Below are positions 1-6,454 of a stretch of DNA of 6,454 nucleotides, one piece after another. The notes under the pieces are model-generated. The model was not told the DNA's origin and did not search any database. It saw only the letters and a program-made list of their open reading frames with translations. The stretch's first letter is position 1, and each line of letters begins with the position of its first letter. Where the stretch lies: NCBI GenBank assembly GCA_030632545.1, contig DAOVUO010000156.1:1-6454 (forward strand). Reading direction: 5' to 3'. The stretch comes from Bacteroidales bacterium. GTDB taxonomy: Bacteria > Bacteroidota > Bacteroidia > Bacteroidales > DYOH01. Both the position numbers and the translations under genes were made by a program.

Positions 1-38
1 AATGGCTGAGCAAAAATCTCTGAAAAATAGAATAAACT

Positions 39-55
39 TAATAGTAAAACTATTA
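39..55. repeat. Perfect 7-bp AT-rich stem-loop
   Basis: TAATAGT at 39-45 and ACTATTA at 49-55 form a perfect 7-bp inverted repeat with a 3-nt loop, followed by TTTT. It has the outline of a weak terminator for a gene to the left, but the stem holds a single G-C pair and lies inside the short open frame at 2-61, ahead of its stop. Its role is uncertain. Confidence 0.3.
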
Positions 56-192
56 TTTTAAATTTCATTTAGCTTATAATGAGCTATAAAAGCACTAAAT
101 GTGTACCAATAGATATTATTTGCAATTTTAAAAATCATAAAACATTTTCAAATACATTTATGAGGAAACTCCAAAAAGGAATCAGACGAATG

Positions 193-204
193 ATTTTGCA
201 AAAT
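193..204. repeat. 12-bp perfect palindrome
   Basis: ATTTTGCAAAAT is its own reverse complement. Short symmetric sites of this kind can bind dimeric regulators, but this one lies about 370 bases before the nearest gene and nothing around it links it to a promoter. In AT-rich DNA it may be chance. Confidence 0.25.
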
Positions 205-302
205 GCCTTTATCAATATAAGTCCTCTTTGAAAAATTGTATTAACATCCCGATTTTTTTTTGACAATTACTAAAACCGTATCGCAATAATAAAGGTAATA
301 AT

Positions 303-323
303 CAGTTAATTACAAATTAATTG
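303..323. repeat. 9-bp AT-rich stem-loop (one G-T pair)
   Basis: Arms 303-311 and 315-323 pair over nine positions, with one G-T wobble (305 with 321) and a 3-nt loop. No T-run follows, so it does not look like an intrinsic terminator. It may be a protein-binding palindrome or chance in AT-rich spacer DNA. Confidence 0.25.
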
Positions 324-531
324 GATGACTAAATTACAATATTATGACTTTTCGGACTTCCCTCAATTATATAAAACGGTATACGATTAATTTTTCATAT
401 TGTTATTCACATTTATTAACATATTTTCTCTATCTGAATAAAATACTCAAGAGAAACATAATACTAAACTAGTTGTATCATAAGCCATTACTGTATTTTA
501 AGCTACTTAATGGAAACCCAGAAAACTTTTA

Positions 532-555
532 ACACTATTTTAGTTTCCTTAGTGT
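532..555. promoter_or_regulatory. Candidate operator for the TetR-type repressor
   Basis: ACACTA at 532-537 and TAGTGT at 550-555 form a perfect 6-bp inverted repeat with a 12-bp spacer. It lies immediately upstream of the -7 box and covers the place where the -33 element should be. A repressor bound here would block RNA polymerase, as expected for an autoregulated TetR-family gene. Two more inverted repeats sit next to it: CCATTA/TAATGG (485-490, 508-513) and GGAAAC/GTTTCC (512-517, 543-548). Six-base arms arise easily by chance in AT-rich DNA, so the call rests mainly on position. Confidence 0.35.
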
Positions 556-565
556 ATAATTAAAT

Positions 566-573
566 TACTTTTG
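566..573 (+). promoter_or_regulatory. Bacteroidota-type -7 promoter box
   Basis: TACTTTTG matches the Bacteroidota sigma-ABfr -7 consensus TAnnTTTG at every fixed position. A clear TTG -33 element is absent; the closest match at a plausible distance is the TTTC in GTTTCC (543-548). The box ends only four bases before the ATG at 578, so transcription should start at or within a few bases of the start codon, giving a leaderless or nearly leaderless mRNA. It is the only good promoter match I found in front of the four-gene cluster. Confidence 0.65.
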
Positions 574-577
574 CCGC

Positions 578-1201
578 ATGGAAAATAATCATGATGAAAT
601 ATTGGCCATTGTCTTTAAACTTTATAATAAATACGGTATTAAAAGTATTACAATGGATGAAGTAGCTCGCGAGCTAGGTATTTCAAAAAAGACTCTTTAT
701 CAGCATTTTAATGATAAAGCTGATTTAGTTGAACATACGATATTCAGAAATATATCAAAACACATGCTAAATATTCAAAAAATTCAACAGGGCGAATTGA
801 ATGCCATTGAAGAATTGCTTGCTATAAATAAATATTTAACTACGGTGATAGACAATGAGCATAATCCTGCTATTGATTTTGACTTATCGAGATATTACCC
901 AAAACTATTTAAAAAATTTCATGAAAATCGTAGAAAACATACTTTTAATAGTCTTTTAGCAAATCTAAAAAAAGGAATAAAAGAAGGTTTATATAGAGAA
1001 AATATGAATCCTGACATTATTGCCTCTGTACACTTGTCCAGAATGGAAAAACACATGGAAGACGAATCATTAGTTTTTCAAAAATATCATCAAACCGAAT
1101 TATTTAAAGAAATTTACACTTATCATATATACGGCATCTGTAGCCGCAAAGGAGTGGAGTTATTTGAACAAAAAATTAAAGAATTAGAAACAAAAAATTA
1201 A
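578..1201 (+). CDS. TetR/AcrR-family transcriptional repressor of the efflux operon
   Basis: A 207-residue one-component regulator, a usual length for the TetR family. The N-terminal DNA-binding domain spans about residues 8-54: a first helix (ILAIVFKLYNKYG), the conserved T-M-D-E-V-A-x-E-L-G-I-S block (25-36), and the recognition helix KKTLYQHFNDKADL (37-50), with the family's typical T-L-Y-x-H-F core. The rest is an all-helical ligand and dimerisation domain. Its DLSRYYPKLF segment and C-terminal IYGICSRKG resemble TetR proteins beside RND pumps in Bacteroidota. The ATG at 578 is chosen because an in-frame TAA lies at 557-559 and the next in-frame ATG (codon 26) falls inside the DNA-binding domain. 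There is no Shine-Dalgarno sequence. The gene heads the pump operon on the same strand, with only 3 nt before the next ATG, which suggests co-transcription, translational coupling and feedback control. The inducer is unknown, and the repressor role is inferred from family and position. Confidence 0.9.
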   Translation: MENNHDEILAIVFKLYNKYGIKSITMDEVARELGISKKTLYQHFNDKADLVEHTIFRNISKHMLNIQKIQQGELNAIEELLAINKYLTTVIDNEHNPAIDFDLSRYYPKLFKKFHENRRKHTFNSLLANLKKGIKEGLYRENMNPDIIASVHLSRMEKHMEDESLVFQKYHQTELFKEIYTYHIYGICSRKGVELFEQKIKELETKN

Positions 1202-1204
1202 GTC

Positions 1205-2629
1205 ATGTGGAATAAAATAAAAATTTATTTAGTTAGCTTGCTATTTCTTGTTAGTGGAAATATACTTTGGGCACAGGAAATACAAGATAGTAGCTCTATC
1301 TATAAATTCACTGTAGACGAGGCAATAAATCATGCCTTACAATATAATGCAAGTGTAAAAAACGCAGCTATTGACATAGAAATAGCAAAAAAAACGGTGT
1401 GGGAAACAACCGCAATAGGCTTACCAATTGTAAGTGCAAATATTAGCGTTGTAGATAATTTGGATTTACGAACAACATTGTTCCCCGATTTCATAACTAG
1501 CTCTGTAGTAGGAATAAACCAAGGTATATTTGGATTAACTCCCATAGCACCAATTCCGGAAAGTAGAACAATGCCTGTACAATTTGGGTCGCAATACAGT
1601 GCAAATTGGGGAATTACTGCTACTCAACTTATTTTTAGCGGCGAATACATTGTGGGACTACAAGCATCTAAAGCCTATTTGAAAATGTCGAAAAATGCGA
1701 TGGAAAAAACTAAAATAGACACCAGAGAAGCTGTATCCCAAAGTTATTATAATGCTTTAGTTATGGACAAAAGTGTAGAACTTACCCAATTTACATATAT
1801 GAACATGATAAAAGTACTTGAAGATATGCAAGAACGCAGTAATAGTGGTTTTATTGAGCAACTTGATGTAGATCAAATGCAACTTACTGTAAATAATATG
1901 AAAAGTTCTCTTTCATCAATAAAAATTTACAGAGAGCTTGCCCATAAAATGCTAAAAATTCAATTAGGATTAAGTATTAAAGATTCTGTTGTTTTAAAAC
2001 AAAATCTTAACGAAATAATTTTAAGTACTGATTATGAAGCACTTTTACTACAAAATTTTGATTTAGAAAATTTTATAGATTATAAAATCATCAATAATCA
2101 AGAAAATTTACAAAAATTAAGCCTTAAACAGCAGCAAAGCAAAACCTTACCTACATTATCTGCATATTATACTTTTGGAAAAGATGCGCAACGTGATTCT
2201 TTTAATTTCTTTCAATCTGGAGATGAATATCCTTGGTTTCAATCTAGCTCAATTGGTTTGCAACTAAATATTCCAATTTTTGCAAGTGGCTCACGTTATG
2301 TAAAAATTCAAAAGGAAAAATTGGCCTTAAATAAAATAACAAATAACAAATTTGTAGCCGAAGAATCATTTCAAATTCAATTTGAACAAAATAAAGCAAA
2401 GCTTATTGAAAGTGTTGATGCATTTAAAAATGCTGAAAAAAACATGCAACTTTCGTTGAGTATTAAAAACAATATTTTAGCTAAATACAGACAAGGATTA
2501 GCCTCAAGTTTAGATTTAGCACAAGCGCAAAATCAAAATCTACAAGCACAAAACACTTATTTTCAAAAAATGATACAGTTACTAAATAATAAAGTGGCTT
2601 TAGAGAAAATGTTAGAAAGTAAATTTTAA
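1205..2629 (+). CDS. TolC-like outer-membrane efflux protein (OEP family)
   Basis: A 474-residue outer-membrane channel of the tripartite pump, of usual TolC/OprM length. A Sec signal peptide is clear: K4/K6, a hydrophobic core (8-20), and likely cleavage after A23 (LWA before Q24). The mature protein shows the two-fold OEP repeat. In the first half, a helix starts FTVDEAINHALQYN (35-48), a strand region follows from LPIVSANI (73-80), then TQLIFSGEYIVGLQASKAYL (140-159) and a long coil containing SGFIEQLDVDQMQL (214-227). In the second half the matching elements are LPTLSAYYTFG (315-325), GLQLNIPIFASGSRYVKIQ (351-369) and YRQGLASSLDLAQAQNQN (428-445). Residues about 85-130, hydrophobic and proline-containing, probably form a long strand-loop on the cell surface. 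No lipobox cysteine is present, unlike OprM. It follows the regulator by 3 nt and precedes the adaptor by 42 nt. The substrate depends on the transporter and is unknown. Confidence 0.92.
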   Translation: MWNKIKIYLVSLLFLVSGNILWAQEIQDSSSIYKFTVDEAINHALQYNASVKNAAIDIEIAKKTVWETTAIGLPIVSANISVVDNLDLRTTLFPDFITSSVVGINQGIFGLTPIAPIPESRTMPVQFGSQYSANWGITATQLIFSGEYIVGLQASKAYLKMSKNAMEKTKIDTREAVSQSYYNALVMDKSVELTQFTYMNMIKVLEDMQERSNSGFIEQLDVDQMQLTVNNMKSSLSSIKIYRELAHKMLKIQLGLSIKDSVVLKQNLNEIILSTDYEALLLQNFDLENFIDYKIINNQENLQKLSLKQQQSKTLPTLSAYYTFGKDAQRDSFNFFQSGDEYPWFQSSSIGLQLNIPIFASGSRYVKIQKEKLALNKITNNKFVAEESFQIQFEQNKAKLIESVDAFKNAEKNMQLSLSIKNNILAKYRQGLASSLDLAQAQNQNLQAQNTYFQKMIQLLNNKVALEKMLESKF

Positions 2630-2671
2630 AATACTGAATATAAAATATATATAATACAAAAAATAATAAAA

Positions 2672-3796
2672 ATGAGAAATATAATAATCATATTAGCAGT
2701 ACTTTTTTTAGCATCATGTGCAGGAAAAAAAGCAGACGAAACACCAGAACAGGAAATAAGAGCCTACCAAAAACAAATAAGTGATATAAATCAAAAAATT
2801 GCTGTTATTGAACAAAATAATGTTGAAACTGAGATAAATACCGAAGATTTACTCTTAGTTAAAACTGTAAGTATCAAAAAAACAACTTTTTCTCACACAA
2901 TTACGGTAAGTGGAGCTATTGAAGCAATTAAATTTGCTGCTATTAATCCGGAAATGCCAGGTAGAATAACAAAAATTGCTGTTTCGGAAGGCCAAGTAGT
3001 TCAAAAAGGAACTGTTTTAGCTCAATTAGATGACAGATTATTACAAAGTCAATTAAAACAAACAAAAATTGGCTTAGAAATGGCTCAAACTATGTTTGAT
3101 AGGCAAAATGAACTTTGGGAAAAGAAAATTGGTACAGAAATTCAATTTCTGCAAGCAAAAAACCAAAAAGATGCTTTGGAAAATCAAATTCAAACATTAA
3201 AAGTTCAAATATCTATGACAAAACTAATTGCCCCTTTTAGTGGTATTGTTGACAGAATATACCAAAAAGAAGGCGAATTAGCCAATCCTGCCATTAAATT
3301 ATTTGATTTTGTTAATCTAAATCAACTATATGTAAATGCCGAAGTATCTGAAGATTATATTTCAAATATTAAACGAGGCGATAAAGCTACTATCATGTTT
3401 CCTGCTTTTCCTAATTTAGAGATTAAAACAAGCGTTTACCGTACTTCAAATATTATTAACCCTAGCAGCAGAAGCTTTCTAACTCGCTTTAAAATCAGTA
3501 ATATAAATAATAAAATTAAACCCAATTTAATAGCAAATGTTCTTCTATCTGATTACACTAGCAAAAACTCAATTGCTATTTCATCTATAGTAATTCAAAG
3601 CGACTTAGAAGGTAAATATATTTTTATTGCTGATAAAAAAGATAATTTTTATCAAGTACGTAAACAATATTTGAAAACAGGACTAAACGAAGGCGGTAAA
3701 ACAGAAATCCTTAGCGGATTAGTAATTGGCGACTTAGTAATTACCGAAGGTTATAATTTAGTTCGTAAAGGTCAAAATATAAAGATAGTACAATAA
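2672..3796 (+). CDS. Lipoprotein periplasmic adaptor of an RND efflux pump (HlyD/AcrA-type membrane fusion protein)
   Basis: A 374-residue adaptor that bridges the inner-membrane permease and the outer-membrane channel. A lipoprotein signal ends in lipobox L13-A-S-C16, so the mature protein is anchored by lipid at C16. Next comes a charged heptad-like coil (about 26-50, QEIRAYQKQISDINQKIAVI) that classical AcrA lacks. The standard domains follow: first half of the lipoyl/barrel-sandwich domain (about 91-120, with PGRITKIAVSEGQVVQKG and LAQLDD), an alpha-helical hairpin (about 121-182), second lipoyl half (LIAPFSGIVDRIYQKEGE, 185-202), beta-barrel (about 208-285), and membrane-proximal domain to the end (ITEGYNLVRKGQNIKI). 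The hairpin of about 60 residues fits an RND-type adaptor. The start is fixed by the signal peptide; the leader is A-rich with no Shine-Dalgarno. A run of seven A lies just after the lipobox cysteine. The gene sits between the channel and permease genes of the same pump, so partner assignment is secure. Confidence 0.93.
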   Translation: MRNIIIILAVLFLASCAGKKADETPEQEIRAYQKQISDINQKIAVIEQNNVETEINTEDLLLVKTVSIKKTTFSHTITVSGAIEAIKFAAINPEMPGRITKIAVSEGQVVQKGTVLAQLDDRLLQSQLKQTKIGLEMAQTMFDRQNELWEKKIGTEIQFLQAKNQKDALENQIQTLKVQISMTKLIAPFSGIVDRIYQKEGELANPAIKLFDFVNLNQLYVNAEVSEDYISNIKRGDKATIMFPAFPNLEIKTSVYRTSNIINPSSRSFLTRFKISNINNKIKPNLIANVLLSDYTSKNSIAISSIVIQSDLEGKYIFIADKKDNFYQVRKQYLKTGLNEGGKTEILSGLVIGDLVITEGYNLVRKGQNIKIVQ

Positions 3797-3798
3797 TC

Positions 3799-3849
3799 AA
3801 TTCGCAAAAAAAAATTACTAATGAAAAACATCAAAAAATTACGCGAATT
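3799..3849 (+). promoter_or_regulatory. Inverted repeat enclosing the permease translation start
   Basis: AATTCGC at 3799-3805 and GCGAATT at 3843-3849 are perfect reverse complements. The 37-nt loop holds a run of nine A (3806-3814) and the ATG at 3821. In the polycistronic mRNA the arms could pair and present the initiation site in an A-rich loop, which might tune permease translation relative to the adaptor. The right arm lies inside the coding sequence (codons 8-10). The stem is short for such a large loop, so stability is marginal and the role is inferred. Confidence 0.3.
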
Positions 3850-6454
3850 TGGCCTTAGCAGTTATAGTTTATCCAATAAAAATACGGTTTTTTTATTTAC
3901 TTTATTGATAACTGTTTTTGGTATTATGTCGTATATTACTTTACCCAAAGAACTATTTCCAGAGGTAAAGTTCCCTTCAATATTTGTAAATACTATTTAT
4001 CCAGGAAATTCGCCTACTGATATTGAAGATTTAATTTCGCGACCAATTGAAAAAAAATTAAAAACAATTAAAGGCGTAAAGTCAATTAAATCAACATCTG
4101 TACAAGATTTTTCTATCATTATTATTGAATTTAATTTTGATGTAGATAATAGCAAAGCATTGCAAGATGTGAAAGATGCAGTAGATAAAGCAAAAAATGA
4201 CTTGCCCGATGATTTAAACGCAGACCCTAGTGTCTCGGATGTTGATATGTCGCAATTTCCTGTTATAAACATTAATTTATCAGGAGATTTTAATGTGTCA
4301 GAACTACGAGAATATGCCGAATATCTACAAGATAAAATTGAAACTCACTCCGAAATTAGTAATGTAAATATTACAGGACTTAACGATAGAGAAATTCAAA
4401 TTAATGTAAACCCTGCAAAAATGGAAGCCCTTAAAGTGGGATTTACTGACATAAAAAATGCTATTTCCAGAGAAAATATTAGCATGTCGGGAGGTCAAAT
4501 ACTTGAAGGAAATCAACGTAGAGCAATCAGAATTGTAGGTACATACACTAATATGGAGGAAATTAGAAACACCATTGTAAAAAGCGAAAAAGGAAATATT
4601 GTTTATTTGCGTGATATAGCCGATGTGATTGATACTTATGCTGAAGCAAAAAGTTATGCACGATTAAACGACCAAACAGTAGTGTCGCTACAAATAATTA
4701 AAAAAAGTGGCGAAAACCTACTAAATGCGGTTGAAAAAGCTGTTCAGGATGTGGAAAATGCACAAAAATCTAAATATTTACCCGAAAACCTAAATATAAA
4801 TTATACCAACGACTTATCTAAAGATGTACGTTCTCAGCTTAATAACCTGATGAACAGCATGATTATGGGTTTTGCTTTTGTTGTATTAGTGCTCTATCTA
4901 TTTTTGGGATTACGAAATGCACTTTTAGTAGGTTTTTCAATCCCCACATCAATGCTAATTGCATTTAGTATTATTGGTCTCTTAGGCTACACAATCAACA
5001 TGATTATTCTTTTCGCACTAATTTTAGCCCTTGGAATGCTTGTTGACAATGCCATTGTTACGGTAGAAAATATTTACAGATATATTAGCCAAGGATACAG
5101 CATAAAAGAAGCAGCAAAACATGCTACAGGCGAAATAGCTATACCAATAATAGCTTCTACTGCAACTACTTTAGCCGCATTTTTACCCCTAATGTTTTGG
5201 GATAGTTTACCAGGACAATTTATGCGCCTACTCCCAGTTACTCTTATTATTGTTTTAACTAGTTCTTTAGTAGTAGCTTTAGTAATTATTCCAGTTTTTG
5301 CACGTCAATTTATTCACGAGGACATAACTCATGAAACATTAAACAAACGTAAAAATATTATTATTTCCGGAATACTTGGCATTATTGCCATAATTGGCTA
5401 TATAATAAAGGCATATACCATGGCAAATTTAATGATGATATTTGCTATTTTAGGCTTTTTAAATGTGTTTTTCTTGTTTAAACTTTCGTTGTGGTTTAAA
5501 GATATATTTTTAGTAAAACTCGAAAACTGGTACTCAAAATTACTTAATTTTATCTTAACTGGACGAAAACCAACAGCAATTATGATAGGAATGATTGTGC
5601 TACTTGTAGGTTCACAAGTATTTTATAGCTGGCGTTCACCCGAAATTGAGTTTTTCCCTAACAATCCACCTAAATACATAAATATTGCAGTTACACTTCC
5701 CGAAGGTACTGATATTAAAGCAACAAATGTATTTATGAAAAAAATTGAACTCGATATAACACAACAATTAAGTGGCTATAAAGAATACATTGAGTCGATA
5801 CAAGCAACTGTGGGTAAAGGCTCTAATGCCGAAAGAGAAATGGCCATTGGTGATACACCTAATAAAGGAATTATTGTAGTTAATTTCATTGACGAGGAGT
5901 TTAGAATTCAATTAAATACTGGAAATTTGATGGCAGATTTAAACAAAAATCTACTAAATAAGTATCCAGGTGTAGAAATAAAACTTCAGAAAAATGCTAT
6001 GGGTCCACCAACAGGTGCGCCAATAAATATTGAAATTCAGGGTGATAAATTAACCACATTATTTGCTATAGCCGATTCAATTGAGTCGATAATTGAAATC
6101 AATAATATACAAGGTATTCAGAATCTGAAACTAGATGTAGCATTTGATAAACCAGAACTAAATGTAAGCATAAATAGAGATATGGCTCAACGTTTTGGCC
6201 TTTCTACAGCTCAAATTGCTAGTACAATTCGCACATCGCTATTTGGCGAAGAAGCTGCAAAATTTAAAGATGGCGAAGACCAATATCCAATAAATATAAG
6301 ATATGCCGAACCATACCGTTATGATTTAGATGCATTAATTAACCAAAAAATTACATTTAGAAATAAACGAGGAAAATTAGTTCAAGTACCTATTTCATCA
6401 GTTGCTAGTGTTGATTTTAATACAAGTTATAGTTCTGTTAAACGTATTGATTTA
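3821..6454 (+). CDS. RND-family efflux transporter, inner-membrane permease (3' end beyond window)
   Basis: The pump's proton/substrate antiporter, 878 codons open to the window edge with no stop. Hydrophobic segments fit RND TM1 (about 22-40), TM2 (347-367), TM3 (372-392), TM4 (394-415), TM5 (442-459), TM6 (472-494) and TM7 (585-603). The first periplasmic domain begins LPKELFPEV and has YPGNSP (60-65). The second begins EFFPNNPPKY (610-619), with LPEGTDI, and runs to the edge. TM4 carries GMLVDNAIV, with D409-N410 at the place of AcrB D407-D408; heavy-metal pumps such as CusA have D-A there. Two extra hydrophobic stretches (about 513-532 and 534-559) lie between TM6 and TM7, where AcrB has only a short cytoplasmic linker. 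By comparison with AcrB (1049 residues), TM8-TM12 and the partner Lys/Arg/Thr proton-relay residues lie outside the window. The ATG at 3821, 24 nt after the adaptor stop, gives the usual short cytoplasmic N-terminus before TM1. Likely multidrug/amphiphile type; substrate unknown. Confidence 0.93.
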   Translation, partial: MKNIKKLREFGLSSYSLSNKNTVFLFTLLITVFGIMSYITLPKELFPEVKFPSIFVNTIYPGNSPTDIEDLISRPIEKKLKTIKGVKSIKSTSVQDFSIIIIEFNFDVDNSKALQDVKDAVDKAKNDLPDDLNADPSVSDVDMSQFPVININLSGDFNVSELREYAEYLQDKIETHSEISNVNITGLNDREIQINVNPAKMEALKVGFTDIKNAISRENISMSGGQILEGNQRRAIRIVGTYTNMEEIRNTIVKSEKGNIVYLRDIADVIDTYAEAKSYARLNDQTVVSLQIIKKSGENLLNAVEKAVQDVENAQKSKYLPENLNINYTNDLSKDVRSQLNNLMNSMIMGFAFVVLVLYLFLGLRNALLVGFSIPTSMLIAFSIIGLLGYTINMIILFALILALGMLVDNAIVTVENIYRYISQGYSIKEAAKHATGEIAIPIIASTATTLAAFLPLMFWDSLPGQFMRLLPVTLIIVLTSSLVVALVIIPVFARQFIHEDITHETLNKRKNIIISGILGIIAIIGYIIKAYTMANLMMIFAILGFLNVFFLFKLSLWFKDIFLVKLENWYSKLLNFILTGRKPTAIMIGMIVLLVGSQVFYSWRSPEIEFFPNNPPKYINIAVTLPEGTDIKATNVFMKKIELDITQQLSGYKEYIESIQATVGKGSNAEREMAIGDTPNKGIIVVNFIDEEFRIQLNTGNLMADLNKNLLNKYPGVEIKLQKNAMGPPTGAPINIEIQGDKLTTLFAIADSIESIIEINNIQGIQNLKLDVAFDKPELNVSINRDMAQRFGLSTAQIASTIRTSLFGEEAAKFKDGEDQYPINIRYAEPYRYDLDALINQKITFRNKRGKLVQVPISSVASVDFNTSYSSVKRIDL

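Larger units (their letters stand above)
1..577. other. Non-coding AT-rich region upstream of the efflux operon
   Basis: No coding region with recognisable protein features is visible here on either strand. The only open stretch touching the left edge is a short frame (2-61, stop TAA at 59-61) that reads MAEQKSLKNRINLIVKLLF. It could be the last residues of a gene to the left or chance, and I do not recognise it. The region has several small inverted repeats (39-55, 193-204, 303-323, and a cluster at 485-555) and a run of nine T at 253-261 without a convincing GC stem before it. The last 50 bases hold the promoter of the repressor gene. The rest may be the 3' flank of a neighbouring gene plus spacer. 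I see no tRNA, rRNA, CRISPR or insertion-sequence end. Confidence 0.6.

Noticed and set aside
161..172. GAGGAAACTCC, reminiscent of the conserved 5' motif of RNase P RNA
   Set aside because: The match is imperfect, the surrounding sequence is AT-rich without the long helices of RNase P RNA, and the spacing and other conserved blocks are absent.
231..261. Possible intrinsic terminator at the nine-T run
   Set aside because: The only stem that can be drawn is AAAAAT/ATTTTT with a 15-nt loop, entirely A-T and weak; no GC-rich hairpin precedes the T run.
1330..1545. 71-codon open frame on the minus strand inside the outer-membrane channel gene
   Set aside because: It lies wholly within a well-supported gene on the opposite strand, has no recognisable domain, and is best read as a shadow frame.
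2724..2731. Run of seven A just after the lipobox cysteine as a phase-variation tract
   Set aside because: Runs of this length are common in such A-rich DNA, the frame is intact, and nothing indicates switching.
3997..4272. 91-codon open frame on the minus strand inside the permease gene
   Set aside because: The + strand frame here encodes the conserved first periplasmic domain of an RND permease; the antisense frame has no recognisable features.
4325..4516. 63-codon open frame on the minus strand inside the permease gene
   Set aside because: Antisense shadow of conserved RND sequence, with no promoter or family features.
5027..5070. Heavy-metal (CusA-type) RND assignment
   Set aside because: The TM4 motif reads VDNAIV, not the VDAAIV form of heavy-metal pumps.

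Overview
The window looks like a chromosomal stretch from an AT-rich member of the Bacteroidota. Four things point there. The sequence is rich in A and T throughout. Recognisable Shine-Dalgarno sequences are missing and the start-codon leaders are A-rich. A perfect TAnnTTTG -7 promoter box (566-573) sits just before the first gene. The efflux-pump proteins also have the build I associate with Bacteroidota: a lipoprotein adaptor with an extra N-terminal coil, and a permease with additional hydrophobic segments between TM6 and TM7. I cannot name a genus.

Layout: 1-577 holds no gene I can support. It contains AT-rich stem-loops, a 12-bp palindrome, and, close to the first gene, the -7 box with a candidate operator. 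From 578 to the right edge four genes follow on the + strand as one tight cluster: a TetR/AcrR-type repressor (578-1201), a TolC-like outer-membrane efflux protein (1205-2629), a lipoprotein periplasmic adaptor of the HlyD/AcrA type (2672-3796), and an RND inner-membrane permease (3821-6454). The permease is open to the window edge and lacks its C-terminal part. The gaps are 3, 42 and 24 nt, with no terminator-like structure between genes, so one transcript is the natural reading.

How the genes work together: the last three encode a complete tripartite proton-driven efflux pump (outer-membrane channel, adaptor, inner-membrane transporter). The TetR protein, first in the same transcript, is probably its ligand-responsive and autoregulating repressor. 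The transporter's TM4 motif is of the multidrug/amphiphile type, not the heavy-metal type. The substrate cannot be read from the sequence.

I do not see a previously undescribed system. Points that deserve a second look are the near-leaderless promoter of the repressor gene with a palindrome over its -33 region, a 7-bp inverted repeat that encloses the permease start codon, the extra hydrophobic pair in the permease, the Asp-Asn version of the proton-relay motif, and the N-terminal coil of the adaptor.
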